From JAXLQL01 sp046331625 (lineage in GTDB: Bacteria > Acidobacteriota > Terriglobia > Bryobacterales > Bryobacteraceae), in the NCBI GenBank assembly GCA_046331625.1, contig JAXLQL010000005.1, positions 186,001 through 250,000 on the forward strand: a stretch of 64,000 nt of DNA, read 5' to 3'. The notes under the pieces are model-generated. The model ran no database searches. It saw only the letters and a list, made by a program, of their open reading frames with translations, and had not been told where the DNA came from. The translations under genes and the position numbers were made by a program. The stretch's first letter is position 1. Each line of letters opens with the position of its first letter. This document shows, piece by piece, positions 46,398 through 54,661 of this stretch.

Positions 46398-47221
46398 TGG
46401 TCCGCTCCGATCGCTTCCGCGGCGTGCACGATGCCACGCAGATGATTGGCGATTTCGCCGCTCGCTCCTCCCGAGTCGAGTACCGAACGAGCCACACGGG
46501 CGGCTTCGGCATGGTAGCCGGCAGCAGAGAACTCGAAGATCGCGCGGAGGGGATCTGTGACTGTCATACCCGGGAAGATTCGGCGCTTCACCACTGCGCC
46601 AGGTAGGAAGGCGGGACTGAAGTCCCGCGCAGGCTGAAGCCTGCCCCACATCGCGCGTTCTCCCAACGCAGGTGCCGGTATCGCAAGCGGGACTGAAGTC
46701 CCGCGCTGGCTGAAGCCCGCCCTACACGGAGGCCGCGTGAAAATCTTCGCGGCCGGCGAAGAAACCGAAGCATCGTAGTACACAGCGTGGCGAAACATGG
46801 CTGCAGTGAGCGAGGGTGAAGAGTCACGGTGCGGAAACCCGATGAAAGGATGGCCATCGGCGCGAATACAGACGGTTCCTCCGCTAACGCCATCGATCTC
46901 CGGGTGCCGATCCAAATACCCGAGTTGGCGCTCGATTCGATGCGGCAGCGCGACATCACTCGCTTCGAGGCAAGCCACGATATCGCACAGGCATTGCCCG
47001 GCCGCATCAGCAATCGAGTCCGATTCGACAAGCCTGATTCGCGAATCGATCGCGCAATAGCGATCGACCATACTCCCTGCTACGGCTCCCGGCGGCAGGG
47101 CGACCAGCAATTCGAAATCCGGCATCGTCTGCACCATGCAGCTTTCGATCGCTTCCCCCAAGAATCGCGTCTCCCCGAAAGCGAGCACCACCATGGAGAC
47201 GCGCGGGGTCATCGCCGACAA
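46394..47221 (-). CDS. Glycosyltransferase family 2 with two in-frame repeat insertions
   Basis: A 275-residue protein. The first 150 residues are a GT-A family 2 domain (VSMVVLAFGETRFLGEAIES; the QLGYLDRHPEIDGVSGGTV region). Residues about 165-204 are encoded by two REP-like repeats (46687-46727 and 46611-46651) and read CRAGFSQRGTSVPL ... MWGRLQPARDFSPAF. They do not resemble the family and sit between KIFTRPP and VKRRIFPGM. After the insert, helical sequence follows (EFSAAGYHAEAARVARSVL). The insertion keeps the frame and adds no stop, so the protein may still be made. It starts 1 base after the AKR stop and overlaps the next gene by 4. Confidence 0.8.
   Translation of the reverse strand: MSAMTPRVSMVVLAFGETRFLGEAIESCMVQTMPDFELLVALPPGAVAGSMVDRYCAIDSRIRLVESDSIADAAGQCLCDIVACLEASDVALPHRIERQLGYLDRHPEIDGVSGGTVCIRADGHPFIGFPHRDSSPSLTAAMFRHAVYYDASVSSPAAKIFTRPPCRAGFSQRGTSVPLAIPAPALGERAMWGRLQPARDFSPAFLPGAVVKRRIFPGMTVTDPLRAIFEFSAAGYHAEAARVARSVLDSGGASGEIANHLRGIVHAAEAIGADQ
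46611..46651 (+). repeat. REP-like two-hairpin repeat, copy 2 (inside a GT2 gene)
   Basis: GCGGGACTGAAGTCCCGC (46611-46628) forms a perfect 7-base stem with a TGAA loop, followed by CAGGCTGAAGCCTG (a second hairpin) and CCCCACAT. Relative to copy 1, the C-G pair at the loop end of the stem is A-T, a compensated change. It lies in the coding region of the GT2 gene without breaking the frame. Confidence 0.75.
46687..46727 (+). repeat. REP-like two-hairpin repeat, copy 3 (inside a GT2 gene)
   Basis: Same hairpin stem as copy 2 (GCGGGACTGAAGTCCCGC, 46687-46704) followed by GCTGGCTGAAGCCCGCC and CTACAC. It is in the same orientation as copy 2, 35 bases further on. Together with copy 2 it forms a tandem pair like a BIME half, inserted in frame in the GT2 gene. 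Confidence 0.75.
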
Positions 47222-47222
47222 G

Positions 47223-48131
47223 CTACGCCGGCCAGTTCCCGGGATTCAGCCACTTCTCCTCAGGAGGCGCCACGGCGTTCACGCGCTCGAGCACGGCTGC
47301 ATCGAGCGCACCAGCCTCGGCGTATCGAACAGCGGCTTCGAGCTCCTCTTCATGCCGCGTACCGACCAGCGCTGTGTGCGCGCCAGCGTGACCCAGCACG
47401 TAGCGATAGGCGAACTCAGGCAGGCCCGTGCCACCACCGGAAGCAGCCTCCATCATCCCCCGCACCGCACTTTTGAGCGAAACCAATTCCGCCGACAAAT
47501 GTTCGAAGCGATGTGTCAGGGCTCCCTTGAGCAATACCGAGCGCACTACGATTCCCACATCGGCTTGCTGCGCCGCCGGCAGCACGCGCGATTCCGGACG
47601 CCTGTCAATCGCGCTGTAGGCGATCTGGAGACAGTCGCAAAGTCCGGACCCGATCGCAGCCAGCGCCGCATCCTCGCCGTACACGCTCGCGCCAATGTAC
47701 CGCACGTGGCCTCGGGTGCGGAACTCCTCGAGTACTCCGAGCGCCTCACTTTGTGTCACGGCTCCGGCAGGCGCGCTGTGGAGCATCATCACGTCGATCA
47801 CATCGGTGCGCAATGCGCGCAGGCTTTGCTCGATCGACTCACGCATCTTCGCGGGTTCGCCGGGGCTCACCTTTGACGCAAGCACGTACTCCCCGCGCCG
47901 TCCCTCGAGTGCTTGGCCGATCACCGTCTCGCTCTCGCCATACGCGCGCGCGGTGTCGATGTAGTTGACGCCGAGATCGAGCGCGCGGTGCAGCAGACGC
48001 GCCGCCTCGTCGTAGGACGGCCGGCCGTCGCCCTCCACCGGTCGGATCCCGTAGTCCATGCCGAGTTCCACCGTGCCGAGCGAGATCTCGGAGACCATGA
48101 GTCCGGTGCGGCCCAGCCGCCGCCGGTTCAT
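47223..48131 (-). CDS. Aldo/keto reductase
   Basis: A 302-residue NADPH-dependent reductase with the AKR tetrad. The aspartate and tyrosine are in NYIDTARAYGESE, the lysine in VLASKVSP and the histidine in VMMLHSAP. It begins MNRRRLGRTGLMVSEISLGT, the usual opening. The ATG at 48131 overlaps the dehydrogenase stop (ATGA); longer starts are rejected. It sits between a medium-chain dehydrogenase and glycosyltransferases, which suggests it reduces a keto-sugar or a glycan precursor. That role is inferred from context. Confidence 0.9.
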   Translation of the reverse strand: MNRRRLGRTGLMVSEISLGTVELGMDYGIRPVEGDGRPSYDEAARLLHRALDLGVNYIDTARAYGESETVIGQALEGRRGEYVLASKVSPGEPAKMRESIEQSLRALRTDVIDVMMLHSAPAGAVTQSEALGVLEEFRTRGHVRYIGASVYGEDAALAAIGSGLCDCLQIAYSAIDRRPESRVLPAAQQADVGIVVRSVLLKGALTHRFEHLSAELVSLKSAVRGMMEAASGGGTGLPEFAYRYVLGHAGAHTALVGTRHEEELEAAVRYAEAGALDAAVLERVNAVAPPEEKWLNPGNWPA

Positions 48132-49093
48132 CGCGAACCCTCCCAATCGAACACGGCCGCCACCAGATCTTTCGAATGCGACTTCGCGAGTTCGTACGCA
48201 TCGCGCATGCGCTCCGCCGGAAATCGATGCGAGATGATCGAGCCGAGATCCATCGCGCCCACCGACATTTGAAACAAGATGAACTCGAGGTTGGCGCGCA
48301 AGCTCAGTGAGGCGCCCGCGCCAATCAGCGTGAGTTGCTTGCCGTAGAACCATTTCGCGTCGAGCGGATTGAAGTCCGGCGCCGGCTGCGCGCGACCCGG
48401 GAACCCGAGCACCGGAATGCGTCCGCGGATGCGCGCCCAGTCGATGGCAAGGCGGTAGGCATCCCAGGTGTTGGCGGTGAGCACCACGATGTCGGCGCGC
48501 GCTTCGGCGGCATCAGAGCTCAACCGCGTCTCGTGCGCTCCGATCTTGCGCGCCACTTCGAGTCGATTCGGCGAATTGGCGATCGCAATCACGCGGGCTC
48601 CCATGGCGCGGGCCAAGGAGACCGTTCCAAGACCGATGACCCCGAGCCCAATCACCGCCACCGTCTCGCCAGTGACGTAGTTGGCGTGCTGCATGCCCGC
48701 CATCCCGAGTTGCGTCAGGTAGAGCAGGCTCGCCGCATCGGATGGAACGTTCTCAGGAATCGGGACCATCAGATCCGCGGCCGGCGCAATGTAAGCGGAT
48801 TGGTGCGGCTTCAACGCGAAGACGCGCTGGCCTACTTTCGGCGCCGTGACCTCGGCGCCCACCGCGCGAACCATGCCGACATTCGAGTAGCCGACCCAGC
48901 GCGGGTAGTCCGGCGCACCGGGCACTTCCGTGGAGCGGCCCTCGTAGTTGCCGAGGTCGGTTCCGGTGGAAAACCCGGAAACGATAGTCTCGACGTAGAC
49001 TTGATTGGCTCCGAGCGAACTCGGATCGAGGGGCCGATCTTCGATCCGGAGGTCGCCCGCGCCATAGAGGATAGCTTGTCGCACTCGAATCAT
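48128..49093 (-). CDS. Medium-chain dehydrogenase/reductase (zinc-independent type)
   Basis: A 321-residue MDR protein from ATG 49093 (MIRVRQAILYGAGDLRIEDR). The GroES-like part has VSGFSTGTDLGNYEG where alcohol dehydrogenases carry the zinc cysteine, and no structural four-cysteine lobe, so it should be zinc-free. The Rossmann motif is VAVIGLGVIGLGTVSLARAM. This type is common in operons with sugar-modifying enzymes (e.g. relatives of Bac/Thr dehydrogenases). It is first in the operon, ahead of the AKR, and may start the transcript at 49094-49125. Confidence 0.88.
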   Translation of the reverse strand: MIRVRQAILYGAGDLRIEDRPLDPSSLGANQVYVETIVSGFSTGTDLGNYEGRSTEVPGAPDYPRWVGYSNVGMVRAVGAEVTAPKVGQRVFALKPHQSAYIAPAADLMVPIPENVPSDAASLLYLTQLGMAGMQHANYVTGETVAVIGLGVIGLGTVSLARAMGARVIAIANSPNRLEVARKIGAHETRLSSDAAEARADIVVLTANTWDAYRLAIDWARIRGRIPVLGFPGRAQPAPDFNPLDAKWFYGKQLTLIGAGASLSLRANLEFILFQMSVGAMDLGSIISHRFPAERMRDAYELAKSHSKDLVAAVFDWEGSR

Positions 49094-49125
49094 CGTACTC
49101 GATTCGGGGCTCGACCCGGCTACCG

Positions 49126-50127
49126 CTACCGCGCTACCTTCCGCGCTGGCCTGTGAATCTGGTGCCGCGGCAAAGCGATCTCTGACTCCGCCGGTTTCGG
49201 CAACACGTCCGCCCGTTCCTCTTCGATCCCGGCCCAATCTTCGAAGTTCGCCTCCACCGATAGAACCTCGCGATCCTCGTCGATCGGAAACGAAAGCAGC
49301 AGCGAAAATTCGTTCCCCAGAATCTGGCGCCGCGAAGGAATCCGGTCAAAGAACCGCATCATCGCCGCTTCTGACCGCACCAAGCCATTGAACGCCTCGT
49401 AGGCCTCGCCGCACTGCGCCGCGATCACCGTCACGCATGTGTCGCGACGCGTGCGCAGCCGCGTGAACACGAGCGACACTCGATCCTCGCTGTCTTCGAA
49501 ATCCGGGAGCGCGACTGCGTCTGGAATCTCGACGCCTTCCACCGGTCCGAACCATACCAGATCGCGGCCGTCCTTCGCCGGAACGGGGACGCGATGCCGC
49601 GCCTCCTGCACGCTCGCCCTGTCATCGGCCGCCAGCGCGTCCTCGATCGTTTGCCGCAACAGCGCCTCGCCAATGGTGCGCTCGGGCGAGGCCACAAGGG
49701 CCACGCCCCGCTCGCTTTCGAAGAACGGCTTCAGCAAATTCCGCAGCCCGAACCGGTGGCACTTCTCGTTCGTCTCGAACGTGATGCGGTAGCGCGCGTT
49801 CCGCTCGGCTTCGCTCGGCTGCCCGCGGTCGAGCGTGTTGAGACACATCCGCGTCAGCGATCGTCCGCCCGGACCATCCGCGCCGTAGTGCGCATCGAGA
49901 AGCTCGCCCAGCCGCCGCGCCAGTTCGCGGATCGCCCTCTCGCGCAGATTCAAGTGAAGCTCGAGGTACTCGAGCGTTCGCAGTTTCGGACTATCGGGAA
50001 ACGATGACGCCACCACCAGGCGGAAGAACTCGCGGAGGCTCTTGCGGTCTTTCACGGGCTCGAGATGCGCCTGATCGAACGCGCGGACCCACCCCAACTG
50101 CTCCGGGGTCAACATGGCGGGCCACAC
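49126..50127 (-). CDS. Hypothetical protein
   Basis: A 333-residue protein (alternative ATG at 50115 gives MLTPEQLGWVRAFDQ). The first 110 residues are helical and charged (LEYLELHLNLRERAIRELARRLGELL). The middle has a beta-rich stretch (VWFGPVEGVEIPDAVALP; EDRVSLVFTRLRTRRDTCVTVIA). The end contains EVLSVEANFEDW. No signal peptide or membrane segment. I recognise no family. It is 32 bases upstream of the dehydrogenase gene on the same strand and could head that operon. Confidence 0.6.
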   Translation of the reverse strand: MWPAMLTPEQLGWVRAFDQAHLEPVKDRKSLREFFRLVVASSFPDSPKLRTLEYLELHLNLRERAIRELARRLGELLDAHYGADGPGGRSLTRMCLNTLDRGQPSEAERNARYRITFETNEKCHRFGLRNLLKPFFESERGVALVASPERTIGEALLRQTIEDALAADDRASVQEARHRVPVPAKDGRDLVWFGPVEGVEIPDAVALPDFEDSEDRVSLVFTRLRTRRDTCVTVIAAQCGEAYEAFNGLVRSEAAMMRFFDRIPSRRQILGNEFSLLLSFPIDEDREVLSVEANFEDWAGIEEERADVLPKPAESEIALPRHQIHRPARKVAR

Positions 50128-50320
50128 TGGGTCGAAACCTCAGTCTTAATGGTATTCCAAAACTGCCATTTCCGCACTGGAAAACCGACCCTGGGGGAGC
50201 AGGTTTTTGCAATCCCAGTCGCTGACACCCCGCCGCCAGCGGGCTATACATGCAGCCAGCAATCGGCGACAATCGACCTACAGCAGCAAACAAACACTTA
50301 CGAAAGCAGAGGATAAGCCG

Positions 50321-50593
50321 TTGAACGAACGTATGTTATGGATCGCCATCATGGCCAGCGTATGCCGTGTGCTAGCCGCTCGGAGGAGCCAGCAACGGAT
50401 TGCCCGTCCACTCCGGCCAACCCAGCCGCAGGCGGGTAGCGCTCCTGGATCAGCGCGGGGCTGACAGGGCGCGATCAAGGTTCCCGGGGTGCCACCGGGG
50501 GTGGTGGGCATCCCGGGGATCTCTTTGCCGATCTACTCGCGCGGGAGTCTCGGAGGGCTTCCGCGTGGTGGAATCAGCCTTCCTTTTTCTTGA
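50321..50593 (+). other. Possible interrupted small secreted-protein gene
   Basis: From TTG 50321 (AGAGGA upstream) a frame reads NERMLWIAIMASVC, like a signal peptide, then basic sequence to a TGA at 50462. In the same frame after the stop comes a Gly/Pro-rich stretch (KVPGVPPGVVGIPGISLP) to a TGA at 50591. It could be a gene broken by an in-frame stop and perhaps a frameshift, or chance. The rest of the 50128-50573 gap shows nothing I can support. Confidence 0.22.
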
Positions 50594-50822
50594 GCTGGGC
50601 GTCGTTGTCGGCGATGAACTTGCGGATCTCATCGCCCGCGGACAACAGCTTTTCCCATTGTTCCTTGTAGAGCGTCACCGGGAAGCGCCCCAGGCCGTAG
50701 ACCGAGACCGCTCCCTTTTCGCTGACCTTGAAGCTCATGCCCGCCACCGCGCGGCGGCTCTGTTTCAGTGCCTCGTTTTCTTTTCTGAGGCGATCGAGTT
50801 CTTGTTGGACTTCTTCACTCAT
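50574..50822 (-). CDS. Small conserved protein with N-terminal coiled coil
   Basis: An 82-residue protein from ATG 50822. Residues 1-18 are a likely coiled coil (MSEEVQQELDRLRKENEAL). The rest holds a compact conserved core, FKVSEKGAVSVYGLGRFPV, then TLYKEQWEKLL and a helical end. I have seen this KGAVSVYGLGRFPV type only as an unnamed short protein in Acidobacteria and related phyla. An upstream extension to 50867 is rejected because it adds no conserved sequence. Confidence 0.75.
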   Translation of the reverse strand: MSEEVQQELDRLRKENEALKQSRRAVAGMSFKVSEKGAVSVYGLGRFPVTLYKEQWEKLLSAGDEIRKFIADNDAQLKKKEG

Positions 50823-50879
50823 TGCCGAGTATCCTCCCACACCTGGGTACTGGAGCGCAAGTACCACTCCCTGGAAGAC

Positions 50880-51479
50880 CTAGCCGCTCACCACTTTGCG
50901 ATTCGCCCTCACGGGGCCTTCCGCCGCCGCCAGCGCCATTGCATGGCACGATTCCTTGGCGAATCTCGTCTGCCGCATACGCGTCAGCGGATACATCGTC
51001 CACAGCAGCCAATGTCCGGGCCGCGAGAACGCCGAAATTTCATACCACACCGAATCGTCATCGCGCCACTCCACCAGGAACCGCTCCTCGCCGTGCATCA
51101 TGTGATCGGACACGGTTCCGTAACCGAACCCGAACCGGCGTGGCTCGTCGATCACGAAGGCGATCCTCGCCGAATTCATCGACCACAATCCCCAGTGGTG
51201 CGCCAACACCGCGACGCTCACTCCCACCTGGATCTTCTTGAACGGCCAGCACAGCCGCACCCACAGCAGCGAGAACTGCCGCCAATCGCGGATCGCCTTC
51301 TTGGCGCGTTCGAACGTCTCGACGCCGCGGCCGAGTTCGATGCGGTGGCGGTCGATGTTGTAGCCCTGCGGCCTACGTCCATTCGACGCGCCGATTTCCT
51401 TGTAGTTGAAGTCGGCCAGAGTGCGGTCGTTCAGATAGTCCCGTACGTCGGCCGTCCCCGGTTCGCGAAACAGGAACAT
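50880..51479 (-). CDS. DUF1990-domain protein
   Basis: A 199-residue protein with the order of motifs seen in DUF1990. FNYKEIGAS is near the N-terminus, then YNIDRHRIELGRGVETFERAK and RFGFGYGTVSDHMMHGEERF; WYEISAFSRPGHWLLW comes near the C-terminus. The fold is predicted START-like, suggesting lipid or small-hydrophobe binding; function is unknown. It starts 6 bases after the NHL protein stop, so the pair is probably co-transcribed. Confidence 0.82.
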   Translation of the reverse strand: MFLFREPGTADVRDYLNDRTLADFNYKEIGASNGRRPQGYNIDRHRIELGRGVETFERAKKAIRDWRQFSLLWVRLCWPFKKIQVGVSVAVLAHHWGLWSMNSARIAFVIDEPRRFGFGYGTVSDHMMHGEERFLVEWRDDDSVWYEISAFSRPGHWLLWTMYPLTRMRQTRFAKESCHAMALAAAEGPVRANRKVVSG

Positions 51480-51485
51480 TCGAGC

Positions 51486-52412
51486 TTACTTGGCGAATTT
51501 CTGCACGCGCCAGTTCTTGATCTCGGCGACGTAGATCGACCCTTCCGAGTCCACCGCGATGTGGTGGGCGAAGTCGAGCTTGCCCACGGCCTTGCCGAAT
51601 CCCGACAGCACCCCCAGCACCTGCCCGTCGAGGTTCGCCTTCACCACCCGGTTGTCGCGCCCGTCGGCGATGTACATGGCGTTTTCCTTCTCGGCGTAGG
51701 CGATGCCCCAGGGCTGCCCCACCGAGGTCCACTTGGCCAGGAACTTGCCCTGCGCATCGAACACCTGCACTCGCGAATTGGCGCGGTCAGCCACGTAGAC
51801 CCGGCCCTGCTTGTCGAGTGTGACGTCGTGCACCAGGTCGAACTCGCCGTCGCCAGTGCCCTTCTTGCCCCATTGCCGCAGGAACTCGCCTTGCCCGTTG
51901 TATTCGATGACGCGCGAATTGCCGTAGCCGTCGGAAACGTAGAAGTCGCCGTTCGGCCGAAACGCGAGTCCCGTCGGCTGATTGAAGGCGTACTTGGTCT
52001 CGTTGTCGCCTGGACCGCGTCCCGCGTTGGCAATCACCATTTGGAGCTTGCCGGCGCGCGTGAACTTCAACACCGCGTGACCCTTCACATCCACGAGCCA
52101 CACGTTGCCATCCGGATCCACCTCGATTCCGTGCGAGGAGATCACCGGCACGTCGTCCCACGCTTGGACGAAGCGTCCGTTCTTGTCGAACTCGATCACC
52201 GGATGCTTGCCACGGTTGAAGACCCAAACATGGTCGTCTTTGTCGACGGCGACTCCACTGGTCTCTCCGAAATTCCACCCGGAAGGCAACTGGGCCCAAC
52301 CGGGTACCGCCTTGTGCGGAAGCTGCGGAGCCTGCGATAAATCGGCCCCCGCAAGCGGTAACGCCAACGGTAAAGAAAGGCAAACAATGGCTAGTAGACG
52401 CGCTCGTGCCAT
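51486..52412 (-). CDS. Secreted NHL-repeat beta-propeller protein
   Basis: A 308-residue protein from ATG 52412, with signal peptide MARARLLAIVCLSLPLALPLAGA. NHL-type blades repeat through the mature part: SHGIEVDPDGNVWLVD, PTGLAFRPNGDFYVSDGYGN, DLVHDVTLDKQGRVYVADRAN, PWGIAYAEKENAMYIAD and FAHHIAVDSEGSIYVAE. This is the six-bladed propeller common in acidobacterial secreted proteins, related to alpha-amidating lyase-like lactonases. It diverges from the sugar kinase gene over a 49-base shared gap. A paralogue is at 58085. Confidence 0.9.
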   Translation of the reverse strand: MARARLLAIVCLSLPLALPLAGADLSQAPQLPHKAVPGWAQLPSGWNFGETSGVAVDKDDHVWVFNRGKHPVIEFDKNGRFVQAWDDVPVISSHGIEVDPDGNVWLVDVKGHAVLKFTRAGKLQMVIANAGRGPGDNETKYAFNQPTGLAFRPNGDFYVSDGYGNSRVIEYNGQGEFLRQWGKKGTGDGEFDLVHDVTLDKQGRVYVADRANSRVQVFDAQGKFLAKWTSVGQPWGIAYAEKENAMYIADGRDNRVVKANLDGQVLGVLSGFGKAVGKLDFAHHIAVDSEGSIYVAEIKNWRVQKFAK

Positions 52413-52461
52413 GGGCCTCAAGTGTATCACGCAGGCGATTGTTAAACTAGTGGCTTCGCAT

Positions 52462-53492
52462 ATGGCCCAACTCGTCGTTTCCTTCGGAGAGATCATGCTG
52501 CGTTTGGCCCCGCCGGGGTTCGAGCGCTTCCTCCAGTCCCCTCAATTCCTGGCTACCTTCGGCGGCGGCGAAGCCAATGTCGCGGTGGCCATTAGCGGCT
52601 TCGGCGGCAGTTCGCGCTACGTTACCCTGCTGCCCCCCTCCAACCCCATCGTGGATGCGTTCATCGGCGAGTTACGCCGCTTCGGCGTCGACCCGCATAT
52701 CGTCCGCGCCAAGGGCCGCTTCGGCATCTACTTTGTCGAACCGGGCGCCAACCAGCGCGCCTCGAAGGTGGTCTACGATCGCGAGAACAGCTCCATCGCC
52801 CTTGCCAAGCCTGGCGATGTCGACTGGAACAAGGCTCTCGACGGTGGCGCATGGTTCCACATCACCGGCATCACGCCGGCGCTCAGCCAGTCATCGGCGG
52901 ATCTCGGCGTGGAAGCGGTGGCCGCCGCCAAATCCAAAGGCCTCACCGTTTCGATCGACCTCAACTTCCGCAAGAATCTCTGGAAGTACGGCAAAGCCGC
53001 CAAAGAGGTGATGCCGCTGCTGGTGCGCCACTGCGACTGGGTGATCGCCAACGAAGAAGACGTGCAGGCGACGCTCGGCATCGAGGCGGGCGTCGACGTC
53101 CACTCGGGCAGCTCGACCGCGGCCAGTACAAAGCGCTCGCCGAGAAGGTGCTCGCCGCCTATCCGCACCTGAAGGGAATCGCCATCACTCTGCGTGAGTC
53201 CCACAGCGCGTCGCACAACGGTTGGTCGGCGTGCCTGCATGACGGCAAGGATTTCCTGCTCAGCAAGCACTACGACATCACCCACATCGTGGACCGCGTG
53301 GGCGGCGGCGATTGCTTCGCCGGCGGCCTGATCTTCGGCCTCATGAATCTCGACTCGCGCCAAGCCGCGCTCGAATACGCCGTGGCCGCCTCGTGCCTCA
53401 AGCACTCCATTCCGGGCGACTTCAATCGTTTCACTCGCGACGAAGTGGAGGGTCTCATCAAGGGCGGAGGCTCGGGACGCGTCCAGCGCTAA
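52462..53492 (+). pseudogene. kdgK: PfkB-family sugar kinase (2-keto-3-deoxygluconate kinase-like), frameshifted
   Basis: A ribokinase-fold enzyme. It opens LVVSFGEIMLRLAPPGFERF and FGGGEANVAVAISGFGG, typical of KDG kinases of the Entner-Doudoroff/pectin pathway. The frame runs to GIEAGVDVHSG, then leaves the family at 53107-53110. The next frame resumes QLDRGQYKALAEKVLAAYPHL and carries the C-terminal signature DRVGGGDCFAGGL, which holds the catalytic aspartate. A single missing C (GGGCAG seen, GGGCCAG expected) explains it. Both halves are otherwise intact. Confidence 0.85.
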
Positions 53493-53546
53493 ACGCGCAG
53501 TCCGCCGCCGCGCAGCCTATAATTGGGAACAGTGAGGTTCCGCAAC

Positions 53547-54608
53547 ATGAAGCGCAGAACGTTTCTTCCGATCCTGGCTTCTCCCCTGGCAGCCCAGACC
53601 AAGGCCCCCGAGGTTGCGGCCAAACAACCGCCGCCCGACGCCAAGGGGTCCGACGTCAAGGCATCCGAAGCAGGCGCGATCAAGGTCTCGGTGAACGAGG
53701 TAATCGTTCCGGTCACCGTCACCGACTCCTTTGATCGCTTCGTCTCGGACCTCGAAGAGAAAGACTTCCAGATCTTCGAGGAAGGCAAACAGCAGAAGAT
53801 CATCTACTTCAACCGCGAGCGGAGCCAGCCGGTGGTAGTCGGCTTCCTGATCGACGTCAGCAATGCCAACCGCCTGCACTGGAAGACGTTCCAGGATGCC
53901 AGCGTCGATCTCATCCAGACGCTGCTGCCGGGTGAGAAGAAATACTCGGGCTACCTCATCTCCTACGGCACCGACGCCGAACTCCAGGTCAATACCCACT
54001 ACGACCCCGAGAAGATGATGGAGAAGGTCCGCAAGCTGAAGCCTGGCGGAGGGGCGGCCCTTTACGACGCGATCTACATGGCCTGCACTTCGCGCGACCT
54101 CGTGAAGGGCGAACCCATCGAGCCGCGGCGCATCATCGTGGTGGTGGGCGATGGCCACGACACCGCCAGCAAGAAGACGCTCGACGAGGTGCTCGAGCTG
54201 GCGCAGCGCAACCTCGTCACCATCTACGGCGTGTCCACCACCGCGTTCGGATTCGCCGCCGATGGCGAAAAGACCCTCGAACGCCTGGCCAAGGAAACCG
54301 GCGGACGCGTCGAATACCCGCTCAACAAGAACCTCTACAAAGAGATCTCGGGTTACCTCTCCACTCCATCCGATGAGGGTAACTACGCGCTCAAGGTCGG
54401 CACCGGCGGCTACGCTTCCGAAATCGCCAAGGGAATGTTCCAGTCCATCGCCAAGGTAGCGGGCGAGATCACCACGCAGTACATCATGCGCTATATTCCC
54501 GCCGAAACCGATTCGGCTAAAGTCTTTCGGAACATCGACGTCAAAGTCAACTTACCCAACGTACGCGTTCGTGCGCGTAAGGGGTACTATCCCTCCACCC
54601 CGCGTTGA
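53547..54608 (+). CDS. VWFA-related acidobacterial domain protein, secreted
   Basis: A 353-residue protein from ATG 53547, with a signal-like start (MKRRTFLPILASPLAAQ). A short Pro/Ala linker is followed by VNEVIVPVTVTDSFDRFVSDL and FQIFEEGKQQKIIYF, the typical pre-domain of this family. A von Willebrand A domain comes next (VGFLIDVSNANRLHWK, with the MIDAS DxS; GGGAALYDAIYMA; VVGDGHDTASK). It ends VRVRARKGYYPS, as in the TIGR03436-type proteins known mainly from Acidobacteria. Probable role: metal-dependent adhesion or assembly at the surface. Function is untested. Confidence 0.92.
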   Translation: MKRRTFLPILASPLAAQTKAPEVAAKQPPPDAKGSDVKASEAGAIKVSVNEVIVPVTVTDSFDRFVSDLEEKDFQIFEEGKQQKIIYFNRERSQPVVVGFLIDVSNANRLHWKTFQDASVDLIQTLLPGEKKYSGYLISYGTDAELQVNTHYDPEKMMEKVRKLKPGGGAALYDAIYMACTSRDLVKGEPIEPRRIIVVVGDGHDTASKKTLDEVLELAQRNLVTIYGVSTTAFGFAADGEKTLERLAKETGGRVEYPLNKNLYKEISGYLSTPSDEGNYALKVGTGGYASEIAKGMFQSIAKVAGEITTQYIMRYIPAETDSAKVFRNIDVKVNLPNVRVRARKGYYPSTPR

Positions 54609-54661
54609 GAGGGCCCCGGCGGAGCTTCCCTCCCCTCCCTTTGACCGATATACAAGAGAAG

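Noticed and set aside
46398..46649. N-terminal extension of the GT28-like gene
   Set aside because: It overlaps the GT2 gene in another frame and reads through the REP-like repeat; the GTG at 46397 fits the family and operon overlap.
50400..52340. Long plus-strand frame opposite the DUF1990 and NHL genes
   Set aside because: It is antisense to three recognisable genes and contains no domains.
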